Shown here in pieces: positions 8,282 through 16,511 of a stretch of DNA of 64,000 nucleotides; position 1 is the stretch's first letter, and each line of letters starts with the position of its first letter. This stretch comes from Bin5 sp965221345 (GTDB lineage: Bacteria > Chloroflexota > Anaerolineae > Caldilineales > Caldilineaceae). Both the position numbers and the translations under genes were made by a program. Under the pieces are notes generated by a model, which saw only the letters and a program-made list of their open reading frames with translations, was not told the DNA's origin and searched no databases. The stretch spans positions 3,552,333-3,616,332 of the forward strand of contig CBDCSD010000002.1 in NCBI GenBank assembly GCA_965221345.1, in the 5' to 3' direction.

Positions 8282-9145
8282 TCACGCCGGTTGGGGCTCA
8301 TTTCGACGGGCAGCCTTTGCTTTTTCCCACAAGAAGACCAGATTAGCCTGATGAAAATTCTGCACTAGGCCGCCTAATGGAATGCGGTTCCGGCCGAATT
8401 TCTCGATATCATTGCTCAACAGTTCTCGTCTGGTGGCTCCCTCTGATAACAGATGATCGACCAGCACTTCAATGTCGTTCAGATATTTGATGCTCTCCTC
8501 AATGCTGGGCGTAACCTCCCCTCGCAAGAGAATATCTCCGTGGCCCTGAACAATCGTCTCCAAATTGAACTCGTGGAGACTGTGCAATGACTGTTTGAAC
8601 TTTTCAATATCGGCAAGTGGTGAGGCTATCACCGGCACTGGCATCATTAAGTCGCTTGCGAATAGAACTTTTTCCTCTCGCACATGCACGACACAAACAT
8701 CCGGCCCAGGTCCCGGGGCATGAATAATATGTACCGTCTTGTCGCCCAAACGGATGACCGAGCCTTCATTGAAAATAATCTTGGGAAGTCGGATTTCGAC
8801 TCGTAGCAATTCGTTAGTATGCCTTCTTGCCTCCTCCAATGCTTTCCGACCAAAGCGAACGAGCAGGTCTCGGGCAGTCTCATGGGCGATGAGTTCTGCT
8901 TCCGGGAAAAGACAAGAACCATAGACGTGATCCGCGTGGCTGATTGTGTTGATCAGGTAGCGAACGCCTGCGGGACAAACTTGCGCTGCAAAGTTGATTA
9001 TCTGCTTGGTTTCTGAAGGGAACGGCAGCGTATCAATCAGTATGCCCCCTTCAGATGATACGACTAACCCCGCGTTCACCTCTGCGTATAGACCACTGGT
9101 GAATACCCACGTATCATCCGCAACTCGTGTGCGCGTTATCGCCAC
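8282..9145 (-). CDS. MBL-fold metallo-hydrolase with altered metal motif
   Basis: A 287-residue metallo-beta-lactamase-fold protein. The fold is recognised by GILIDTLPFPSE near 34, the metal loop TISHADHVYGS near 67, HAPGPGPDVCVVH near 140, FASDLM near 160 and VQGHGD near 200. In active hydrolases the loop is HxHxDH; here the first His is Ile (I-S-H-A-D-H) and the later H-PGHTPG motif is also changed (APGPGPD). The remaining His, Asp and His ligands are present. Substrate unknown. It is a single minus-strand gene between the RNase H-like gene and the SMP-30 cluster. Confidence 0.8.
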   Translation of the reverse strand: MAITRTRVADDTWVFTSGLYAEVNAGLVVSSEGGILIDTLPFPSETKQIINFAAQVCPAGVRYLINTISHADHVYGSCLFPEAELIAHETARDLLVRFGRKALEEARRHTNELLRVEIRLPKIIFNEGSVIRLGDKTVHIIHAPGPGPDVCVVHVREEKVLFASDLMMPVPVIASPLADIEKFKQSLHSLHEFNLETIVQGHGDILLRGEVTPSIEESIKYLNDIEVLVDHLLSEGATRRELLSNDIEKFGRNRIPLGGLVQNFHQANLVFLWEKAKAARRNEPQPA

Positions 9146-9412
9146 TCGCTACATCCCTTTCCTTTTGTACCTTCCTTGAGCAGTCGCCAAAAAAGCCAAG
9201 TATAACACAGCACGACGGAGCGGGGCAATGGTGGAACCGAATTTTTGCAAACCAGCAAGTACCTTGTCCAGGGTGGGAGAGTCAGAGGGAGAAGCCGAGT
9301 CCGAGCAGTTCCCCTCTGTGAAGAGTGTCACGATTCGATAAGAAGGCAGCAGTCGGCCTTTGCGTTGAAGTGTTACATTTAGACTAGGAAATGCTTGAGT
9401 CGTGCCGCCACC

Positions 9413-10300
9413 CTATCGGGCGCCCAAACCCTGGCGATCTGTTCGGGCCAGCAGAAGATGTCCCTCAAGGCTCGTAACATACAGATCGCGCAATTCAGGG
9501 CCGCCAAACGTACAATTGGTCGGACTGTCGCAGGGCAAAGGGTGAGTCTCCAGCACTCTTCCGTTTGGTGCGAAGACGTATATCATCCCCCCTGGGCCGC
9601 TAACTCCCCAACCGGCCGTAGCTACGATATTTCCTTCACTATCAAGGCACATACCGTCTACGCCTCGATGAGGGTAGAAATTATGGAGCACTTCATATGG
9701 CCCTACGATTGGGCCATTTTCACCCAAATCCTCCTCGCAGACAGGATAGGCCCGCAGTTCGCGTAGTTCGCCATCTCCGTTCTTGCTTTGCGCTACATAG
9801 AGTACTTTCTCGTCAGGAGAGAGGAGGAGACCGTTGGGTGCGGTCGTGTCGAAAGTCACCCGCACCGGCTGCCAGCTTCCGTCCGCCTTCTTTTCCAACC
9901 GATAGACGGACTCGTGATCCAACTCCATGTCGTCACGGAAGTCGCCGTAACGTGGATCGGTAAACCAAATCCGACCCTTGCAGTCGATAGCAAGATCATT
10001 AGGGCTATTGAAACGCTTCCCCTCGAATTCGGCACAGACTACAATCGTTTCACTCCCTTCCGCGTACTGTACCATGCGTCGGCCGCCGCCTTCGCATGCG
10101 TTCACAAGACCGTTACTATCCAACATTAAGCCATTGGCCTCATTGGTGGCCTCCCGCCACACGCTGAATTGACCGCTGCCTGGGTCGTAGCGCATTATGC
10201 GACTGTTGGGGATGTTGGTGAAAAGGAGCGACCTACCGTCCCAAACCGGCCCTTCTGTCAGACCAATGGGTTCCAGCAGGACTTCAAACTGCCAGGGCAT
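9413..10300 (-). CDS. SMP-30/gluconolactonase/LRE-family lactonase
   Basis: A 295-residue six-bladed beta-propeller of the SMP-30 family, which hydrolyses sugar lactones with one divalent metal. The ligand positions are visible: Glu in LTEGPVWDG (about 15), Asn in NSPNDLAID (about 100), Asn in TAPNGLLLSPDE (about 150) and Asp in RGVDGMCLD (about 213). Blade repeats such as DSEGNIVATAGWG recur. It lies 12 bases downstream of a TIM-barrel sugar epimerase gene in the same orientation, consistent with a sugar oxidation route in which this enzyme opens a lactone. Confidence 0.87.
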   Translation of the reverse strand: MPWQFEVLLEPIGLTEGPVWDGRSLLFTNIPNSRIMRYDPGSGQFSVWREATNEANGLMLDSNGLVNACEGGGRRMVQYAEGSETIVVCAEFEGKRFNSPNDLAIDCKGRIWFTDPRYGDFRDDMELDHESVYRLEKKADGSWQPVRVTFDTTAPNGLLLSPDEKVLYVAQSKNGDGELRELRAYPVCEEDLGENGPIVGPYEVLHNFYPHRGVDGMCLDSEGNIVATAGWGVSGPGGMIYVFAPNGRVLETHPLPCDSPTNCTFGGPELRDLYVTSLEGHLLLARTDRQGLGAR

Positions 10301-10312
10301 TCAAGCCTCCTA

Positions 10313-11104
10313 TCAATATTGGAGAAGATAATCGGAGCCACAATCAATGGCGATCTGGCGGCTTCGCTTGAGCGCCTGAAACGGGTCTCCCAGTAAGGGG
10401 CTTAGTTCAAGGCTGACAGCGCCGGAAAATCCAATGTCCTGAAGAGCGCCAAAAGTGCCTCGAAGAGTCTCGATCGTTAGAACGCCATCCAGCAGCGCCC
10501 AGTGCAAGTCACCCAGTCCGTCGTTGTCGTCAAGATGGACATAGAAGAGACGCTCGCCAGCCTGCCTGATGACATCAGCGGGGTTTTCGCCGCTAATCTG
10601 TACATGGCCTATGTCGAAGAGAAGCCCCAGGTTGGGATGATCGATTGCGTTGATGTAATCAAGCGTGGCGGCGGCAGTGGGCAGTGCGGTACCAGGAAAG
10701 TGCTCGATACAGAGTCTGACATTATGTGCCGCCGCGCTATCAGCAGCGTCCGCGAGGGAATCGGCATAACAAGACAAGGCATCCTGGCTGTCATTAGTCC
10801 CAGGCACTAAGTAGACCACGCTTCCTCCCATAGCCGCACAGCTGCTTACAACCTGCTCAACATGCGCCAATCCATTTGCTCGCACGCCTTGATCCAAGCT
10901 GTCGAGTGCGGCGTTGTCCGGCACCCCAAAAGAGGCGGCTACTGAAGAAACTTTCAAGGAATTGGCTTCCGCGAGGGCCCGTATGGTAGTTGCCTTCAGA
11001 AAATCAGGCCTGATATCGATCCAGCGAAAGCCCAATGTCCGCATATCCGTTACGACGCTTTCTTCGGAAGCAGTCAAAGCCCACACACAACATGACAAAT
11101 ACAT
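10313..11104 (-). CDS. Sugar phosphate isomerase/epimerase (xylose isomerase-like TIM barrel)
   Basis: A 263-residue AP-endonuclease-2/xylose-isomerase-type TIM barrel. Start chosen at 11104, four bases after the preceding stop, with GGAG overlapping the end of the upstream gene; a start 29 codons earlier would lie inside that gene. Metal ligands can be placed: Glu in LCIEHFPG (about 150), Asp in LLFDIGHVQ (about 183), His in FYVHLDD (about 208) and Glu in VSLELSP (about 240). The family isomerises or epimerises ketoses and inositols. It is sandwiched between an uncharacterised gene and an SMP-30 lactonase. Confidence 0.85.
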   Translation of the reverse strand: MYLSCCVWALTASEESVVTDMRTLGFRWIDIRPDFLKATTIRALAEANSLKVSSVAASFGVPDNAALDSLDQGVRANGLAHVEQVVSSCAAMGGSVVYLVPGTNDSQDALSCYADSLADAADSAAAHNVRLCIEHFPGTALPTAAATLDYINAIDHPNLGLLFDIGHVQISGENPADVIRQAGERLFYVHLDDNDGLGDLHWALLDGVLTIETLRGTFGALQDIGFSGAVSLELSPLLGDPFQALKRSRQIAIDCGSDYLLQY

Positions 11105-11108
11105 CTTG

Positions 11109-12539
11109 TTAGTACTCCATCTGCTGTGTTCCCGCTGGAATTTGATTGTCAGTCTGGTCGGCCCCGTTAGCCAAGAGCGTTTGCAGCTCATTCAGTTCGC
11201 TGCCGAGCAGAACTCGTTGCAGTTTGTGGGCGTGGCGTATGCTCCACTCCTCTATGGCCGGCGTCATCTGGGCAATGGTCGAAAAGTCAGTTGGAAAGCG
11301 TAGAGGATTGCCCCCTAGCCAGCGCCCGTGCCGCCCCGCGAGAGTGGTATTCCAGATCTTGGCAGGAATCACGTCCGGGGTTAGATTGCCAGTAGGCCAA
11401 GCCTGAAACAGAACGGGAATTCGAGGCGGAAAGTCAGACAAGATGCCTTGAAGGAGGAGATGACTTCGGCTGCAGGTAGACGGCATCCACAAAGGGATTA
11501 CAGGACTGCGCAGACCGATCACCGGATTCATCTGCGGTCCACTTTCGACCAGAATCGCACCGGGCTGGATGTGCAAGAGATAAAATAGCCATTGCCAGGC
11601 ATAGAAGGCCATCCGACTTATCTCGTCGATAGAGGAAAAGGAGAGTGTGTGAATCGGTAAGCTGTCATCACCAGCGTAGTCTCGTACGGAAGTGGCAAAA
11701 CCTGAAATAGAGCCCCACTGGGCCTCCGGCTGATATGTCCAATGCCGTGAAAGCCGCCATCCGCTGCGCTGAACTCCCCCTTCTTCATGCAACCAGTCGT
11801 CCAGCCAAGGCGTACCCCGGATAAACTCTTGATCGGTAAACCCTCCATATCCACCAATCTGCAATCTGTGTCGGGCGCCGATCTCATACTGGCTCCACTT
11901 TGAGGAGCAGGTCAAGAGGAGCAGCGAGCCACCAGGCATAAGTCGCTCGCTTATGAACCTTTTGTAGTGGTCAGGCAACGTTGCCAGCTTTAGATATATA
12001 CTGACTCCTCGTTTTACTTGCTGCCGTGCGTGGATTGGATCGAAAACACTTACAGCATGCAGATCAGGATTATGGTTCAGAATAGGCGTGAGAAGATCTA
12101 CGCTACGCTGCTGATAACCGGCAATGTCGTCCGGTTTGCCACGTGAGGAAAAAGTGATGGGAAAACCGTCGGCTAACAAAGGGGCGCCAAGGCTGGCGCA
12201 GATATGGGCAGTGGCCCCGGAAGGCACGCCCACAACGATTGTATCGAATCGCCTATCCGGATCGAGTTTGTCATACTGACTCACATTCCACTGGGCAAGG
12301 TCTGTGGTAGTAAGGTTAAAGGAAAGAGACCGGTTGTGAGGACGATTCTCAGTAGCCCAGACTGCCAAACCAGCGCCCCAACTGCGGGGAAGATGCGAAG
12401 AGAGTCGAAGAAGCGACAATTGCCGTCCCAACTTGGCATTTGCCGCCGGGTGGTGGAATCGGTTATCCAGGGCTGCAGCGACTGCTGCCACTGCGCCCGT
12501 AGCGATGTCAAAACCGACAGGATGATAGTTCACTGGCAA
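11109..12539 (-). CDS. Uncharacterised 476-residue protein
   Basis: I do not recognise the family. The protein has no signal peptide or clear membrane span. A middle stretch RRFDTIVVGVPSGATAHI (about 97-115) looks like a nucleotide-binding alpha/beta segment, and LMPGGSLLLLTCSSKW (about 205-220) resembles the end of a Rossmann methyltransferase sheet, but no complete motif is present. A second half contains WQWLFYLLHIQPGAILVESG and ends in a helical stretch rich in Leu and Asn. It is translationally close (4 bases) to a TIM-barrel epimerase, so it probably acts in the same catabolic pathway. Codon and length statistics are those of a real gene. Confidence 0.7.
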   Translation of the reverse strand: MPVNYHPVGFDIATGAVAAVAAALDNRFHHPAANAKLGRQLSLLRLSSHLPRSWGAGLAVWATENRPHNRSLSFNLTTTDLAQWNVSQYDKLDPDRRFDTIVVGVPSGATAHICASLGAPLLADGFPITFSSRGKPDDIAGYQQRSVDLLTPILNHNPDLHAVSVFDPIHARQQVKRGVSIYLKLATLPDHYKRFISERLMPGGSLLLLTCSSKWSQYEIGARHRLQIGGYGGFTDQEFIRGTPWLDDWLHEEGGVQRSGWRLSRHWTYQPEAQWGSISGFATSVRDYAGDDSLPIHTLSFSSIDEISRMAFYAWQWLFYLLHIQPGAILVESGPQMNPVIGLRSPVIPLWMPSTCSRSHLLLQGILSDFPPRIPVLFQAWPTGNLTPDVIPAKIWNTTLAGRHGRWLGGNPLRFPTDFSTIAQMTPAIEEWSIRHAHKLQRVLLGSELNELQTLLANGADQTDNQIPAGTQQMEY

Positions 12540-12822
12540 GATGATTCCCTAAGCCTGGCTTCGCCGGCTGTGCGCTCATTGCAGTCTCCGCCAAGAGTCT
12601 CATCTCCCCCGCCGCCCACAGCGGGCTTGAGACGGCCGGCAGATTTGATCAACAGTATAGCCGACGTGTAAAAGCATCGCAATTCCGGTTTACGGGCAAC
12701 TTATCAGGGTCTGGCAGAAGTAGGAATGGTCGACCGAGAAAAATCGATCGTTGCTACTGTTACCCAGGAAGAATCTTACGCTGGCTTGGGCTTTTTTGAG
12801 TGACTTCGAACTACCCCCAACG

Positions 12823-12851
12823 TTGACGAGCACATACACATGTGTTAGGCT
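12823..12851 (+). promoter_or_regulatory. Predicted sigma-70-type promoter of gltX
   Basis: TTGACG at 12823-12828 and TAGGCT at 12846-12851 are separated by 17 bases, with the gltX ATG 55 bases downstream of the -10. The spacer contains the palindrome ACACATGTGT. The rest of the 12540-12905 gap shows no gene and no recognisable riboswitch. Prediction by consensus only. Confidence 0.45.
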
Positions 12852-12905
12852 ACCGGGCGCGTTTATCTGAAACTCAGAGGTATACAAACCTGTTGAGGCA
12901 CGACG

Positions 12906-14438
12906 ATGGCACACAATTTGGACAGCCCAGCCCGGGTTCGATTCGCGCCCAGCCCGACCGGTCACTTGCATTTGGGTGGCCTGCGCACTGCTTTATTTGA
13001 CTGGTTGTGGGCGCGAAAAACGGGTGGTCAGTTTATTCTGCGAATTGAAGATACCGATCGCAAACGGTTCGATCCCGAAAGCCTGGAAAACTTGATGCTA
13101 GGATTGCGATGGTTGGGCCTGGATTGGGACGAAGGCCCGGACATCGGAGGGCCTTTCGCGTCTTACGTGCAATCGGAGCGGCAGGAATACTACTTGAAGA
13201 AGGCACAGGAACTGATCGAACGTGGTCATGCTTATAGGTGCTTTTGCACGCCAGAGCGCCTTGCAACGATGCGTGATGAGCAGAAGCGCGCGGGGAAACG
13301 CACCGGTTATGATAGACGCTGCCGGCGGCTGTCAGACGACGAGAGAAAGCAGCGCGAAGCTGAGGGAATCCCTTCGGTCATTCGCTTAGCCGTGCCTTTG
13401 GAGGGCGTTACGGTCTTCAATGATCTGTTGCGTGGAGATATACAGGTAGAGAATCGACAGTTGCAAGATGAGGTGGTGCTAAAGGCCGACGGGCTTCCGA
13501 CATATCATCTGGCTGCGATGGTGGATGATCAACAGATGGAAATAACACACGTCTTACGGGGCGAAGAGTGGCTTTCCACAGCACCGATTCACAAGCTGAT
13601 CGTTGATGCATTCGGGTGGGACATGCCGGTTTTGATTCACTTGCCAGTCATACTTGACCCCAGTGGCAAAGGCAAAATGAGTAAACGCAAGAAGCTGGTG
13701 GCAGGGAAGGAATATCTTGCGCTGGTCCATGAGTTTCAGGATGCTGGCTATTTACCTGATGCGATGTTCAATTTTCTAACAAACGTGGGCTGGAATTTCG
13801 ATCCAAATCAGGAAGTTTTCAGCCGCGAGGAAGCCATTGAACGCTTCTGCTTAGAGGAGATCAACCCATCTGCGGCGGCGCTGCCCTACGAAAAGCTGGA
13901 TTGGCTCAACGGACTGTACATACGCGCGCTGACACCTGCTGCCCTCAAAGCAGCGCTTCTGCCGTATCTAAGTCGGCAGCTAGGCCTTTCAGAAGCAGTA
14001 CTGACATCAGATCGCAAGTTGGACATTCTGATTCCTGTTATCCAGGAGCGCATCAAACGGCTTGACGAAGCCGCAGAGTGGCTTGATTGGGCGTATTTGA
14101 ATTCGGAGGAACTTTCATATTCGGATCCTAAATTATTGATTGGTCGCAAGATGGACGTGGCCCAAAGCATAGAGATTTTGCACGCCGGCGCTTCCCTATT
14201 GAACGAGGCTGATCCCTTTACTGCGGACGCGATCCATGGGGCATTTCGGGAAAAGGCGGCGGAACTAGGGGTGAAGGCGGGCAGTTTCTTCGGGCCTATC
14301 CGCGGAGCGATTAGTGGTAAGAAGGTTTCTCCGCCGCTGTTTGAGAGTATCGAAGCCCTTGGTCGCCAAGAGACACTGCGGCGTATCGGACGGGCGTCGA
14401 CAATTTTGGAAGGGCTGACAATAAAGAAAGGGGAGTAG
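12906..14438 (+). CDS. gltX: Glutamyl-tRNA synthetase
   Basis: A 510-residue class I aminoacyl-tRNA synthetase that charges tRNA-Glu (and often tRNA-Gln in bacteria lacking GlnRS). The catalytic core begins RVRFAPSPTGHLHLGGLRTALF with the HIGH-type signature HLHLGG at residues 19-24; IEDTDRKRF, GLDWDEGPD and the KMSKRKK loop (about 258) follow, then an all-helical anticodon-binding domain. Length is normal. A tRNA-Gln(CTG) gene lies 135 bases downstream on the same strand, which invites the idea that this enzyme is non-discriminating and also makes Glu-tRNA-Gln; the sequence alone does not prove it. Confidence 0.95.
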   Translation: MAHNLDSPARVRFAPSPTGHLHLGGLRTALFDWLWARKTGGQFILRIEDTDRKRFDPESLENLMLGLRWLGLDWDEGPDIGGPFASYVQSERQEYYLKKAQELIERGHAYRCFCTPERLATMRDEQKRAGKRTGYDRRCRRLSDDERKQREAEGIPSVIRLAVPLEGVTVFNDLLRGDIQVENRQLQDEVVLKADGLPTYHLAAMVDDQQMEITHVLRGEEWLSTAPIHKLIVDAFGWDMPVLIHLPVILDPSGKGKMSKRKKLVAGKEYLALVHEFQDAGYLPDAMFNFLTNVGWNFDPNQEVFSREEAIERFCLEEINPSAAALPYEKLDWLNGLYIRALTPAALKAALLPYLSRQLGLSEAVLTSDRKLDILIPVIQERIKRLDEAAEWLDWAYLNSEELSYSDPKLLIGRKMDVAQSIEILHAGASLLNEADPFTADAIHGAFREKAAELGVKAGSFFGPIRGAISGKKVSPPLFESIEALGRQETLRRIGRASTILEGLTIKKGE

Positions 14439-14523
14439 TCCCCTTGAAGAAACGCAGCCTGGCGCATGTCAGACTGCCCGCTGGAACTACGGTAACGAAT
14501 CGAACTCGGATGAACGGCAGATT

Positions 14524-14552
14524 TTGTTCGCGAACGCCCGATATGTTACTAT
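14524..14552 (+). promoter_or_regulatory. Predicted promoter of tRNA-Gln
   Basis: TTGTTC at 14524-14529 and TACTAT at 14547-14552 have a 17-base spacer, and the tRNA 5' end is 21 bases after the -10 hexamer. The location immediately upstream of a tRNA makes the match credible. Confidence 0.45.
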
Positions 14553-14573
14553 TCGCTTGATAGGTCAATTCGG

Positions 14574-14645
14574 TGGGGGATAGTTTAATCGGCAAAACGC
14601 CTGACTCTGGATCAGGTGATCGGGGTTCAAATCCCTGTCCCCCAG
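14574..14645 (+). tRNA. tRNA-Gln (anticodon CTG)
   Basis: A 72-nt cloverleaf. The acceptor stem TGGGGGA pairs with TCCCCCA, giving the U1-A72 pair and discriminator G73 that are tRNA-Gln identity features. The anticodon arm is CCTGA-CTCTGGA-TCAGG, placing CTG at positions 34-36. The T arm is GGGGTTCAAATCCC. The CCA tail is not encoded (TCA follows). Confidence 0.95.
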
Positions 14646-14701
14646 TCAGAGAAAAATTGTCAGTTGACGGGGTCGTGGCTGGCGGAATATACAGTACGAA
14701 T

Positions 14702-14750
14702 AGCGCCGCTTTCGCTTTTTCCTTGGACCTCTGCGAAAACGGCGCTTCTT
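14702..14750 (+). terminator. Intrinsic terminator after tRNA-Gln
   Basis: AGCGCCG with a following CTTTCGC pairs with GCGAAAA and CGGCGCT across a 17-base loop, followed by TTCTTCTATT. It ends the tRNA transcript. Little U-richness exists on the opposite strand, so it is mainly a plus-strand terminator; the convergent HMG-CoA reductase gene ends 77 bases further on. Confidence 0.6.
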
Positions 14751-14826
14751 CTATTGTAACGTATTAGACTCTCAGATCGGTTTATTCTTGACTTCGTTCG
14801 ACGCTTGTTGCCCGCAACCGATTGGT

Positions 14827-16374
14827 CTAGCGATTGCGACCGTACTCCTCGTGGCTGCTGACCCAGTCGAGGGAACTGATGGCGGCGGCCAGTGAAAGCT
14901 CTCCCGCCAAGACTGTTCCCGCTACAATTTCAGCAAATTTGTAGACCTTTCCCTTGCCACTGCAGCCCAGCGATTCCAGGCACTCGCGCTGGGTTGCCAA
15001 CCCAGTGCCGCCGCCGAATGTGGCTACGATGAGCGACGGAATGGTAATGGAGATGTAAAGATCTTCTTCTTCCGTCAGTTCGACGTAGATCAGGCCGGCG
15101 GAGGACTCGGAGACGTTGGCCACATCTTGGCCCGTGGCAATAAAAATTGCGGTAATCGCGTTTGCCGAGTGAAGTCCGTTGTTGTTGACGCCGGCTAGAA
15201 TCGAGCCGATGTTGGCGACTCCGTAGTGGTAAAAGAGTTGCTCAGGCGCTACGCGCATGTTCTGGATGAGCACATCGCGTGGAATGATCGCTTCCGCCGT
15301 CACGCGTTTGCCGCGAGTACGCATGATGTTGACCTGTGAAGCCTTCTTGTCAGTGGCGAAGTTCGACTCAAGATAAAAACGTTTGATTTCCTGGCCATCG
15401 TAGTGGTCCAAAATCCAGGAACAGGCGGCAAAAGTAGCGCGCCCCACCATGTTCTGGCCCCCGGCGTCTCCGGTCTGGTAGTTGAAGCGCATAAAGGCGA
15501 ACTTATTGGACTGGTAAGGGTCAATGTTGTCCAGTTTTGCCACGCTGGATGTGGCCTCGGCTTCTTCCCTGATAGGGGTCAAATTCTCGTCCACCCAATT
15601 GATAAAATCGCGGGCGCCGCGGGCATCCTCAAAGACGAAGACCGGTGCCCGTTGCATGGCATCGGCCACCACCGTGCATTTGACGCCCCCAGACAGGTTG
15701 AGCAGCTTCATGCCCCGGTTGTAGGAGGCAACCAGTGTTCCCTCAGTTGTCGCCAGAGGTATAAGAAAGTCGCCTTTGGCATGCTCGCCGCAGACCGTTA
15801 GCGGTCCTGCGAAGCCAATCGGAACTTGCGCCACCCCGGTGAAATTCTCGATGTTGCCTAGAGTCATTTGGGGATCAAAGGAGTACTGTGAAACGTGTTC
15901 AAGCGAATGGCCCGTGTAGTCCGTGACGAACGTTTGGCGGGCGCGGATTGCGGTTTCACTGTAGTCGTCGTCGCGGTCGCGCGGGATACGGGGCGCGTCA
16001 ACTCTTTCCGAGATGGCATCATCGACCGTGAATTGGATGCGGCCAAATGGGGATGTCTGGACACCGATCCCTATCGCGTGAGAGCCCGTCTCCAGTTGAG
16101 GGATTCGGGCGGTGATGATCACTTCCTTGCGCAGCGGGAACTCCAACTGCGCGCCACTGTTGACCTGCTCAGGCGTAATCACTTGCTCGTCGCCGAAATC
16201 CAGGGACAAGTGGTCATTGGATATTTCCTGGCCGTCGATACTAATGCCATGGAAACCGGTCAACTTGGCATCGCTTAGACGATTCTTGATCGAAAATTGT
16301 ACACCGTTTACGGTGTTCTGCAGGCTGGCGTAGGTGTAGAGCCGTTTGAGCAACATTGAGGGAATCAGAGCCAT
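14827..16374 (-). CDS. Hydroxymethylglutaryl-CoA reductase
   Basis: A 515-residue HMG-CoA reductase, making mevalonate for isoprenoids. Start placed at the ATG 16374 (GGGAGG just upstream); a TTG 14 codons earlier has no ribosome site. Residues 1-130 form an N-terminal extension without transmembrane spans. The catalytic domain shows NFTGVAQVPIGFAGPL, the Glu motif PLATTEGTLVAS, the Lys motif ATDKKAS, the Asp motif TGDAGGQNM and the C-terminal His in SSHEEYGRNR. The Asp motif is usually DAMGMNM in class I enzymes, so the Gly/Gln variant is unusual. It sits about 140 bases after purD on the same strand. A mevalonate route fits some Chloroflexota. Confidence 0.9.
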   Translation of the reverse strand: MALIPSMLLKRLYTYASLQNTVNGVQFSIKNRLSDAKLTGFHGISIDGQEISNDHLSLDFGDEQVITPEQVNSGAQLEFPLRKEVIITARIPQLETGSHAIGIGVQTSPFGRIQFTVDDAISERVDAPRIPRDRDDDYSETAIRARQTFVTDYTGHSLEHVSQYSFDPQMTLGNIENFTGVAQVPIGFAGPLTVCGEHAKGDFLIPLATTEGTLVASYNRGMKLLNLSGGVKCTVVADAMQRAPVFVFEDARGARDFINWVDENLTPIREEAEATSSVAKLDNIDPYQSNKFAFMRFNYQTGDAGGQNMVGRATFAACSWILDHYDGQEIKRFYLESNFATDKKASQVNIMRTRGKRVTAEAIIPRDVLIQNMRVAPEQLFYHYGVANIGSILAGVNNNGLHSANAITAIFIATGQDVANVSESSAGLIYVELTEEEDLYISITIPSLIVATFGGGTGLATQRECLESLGCSGKGKVYKFAEIVAGTVLAGELSLAAAISSLDWVSSHEEYGRNR

Positions 16375-16511
16375 GGGGCCTCCCGATGTAGGTTCTAGAA
16401 TTGAATGCGACGACAAAGGTGAGGAAACGACGATTCTTGCAATGCATGGTCTCCATTGGGCGTTGCAGGCTCCCCCTGGGAGAGTCCTCGAACCGTCCTG
16501 GAGGTTCCTTA

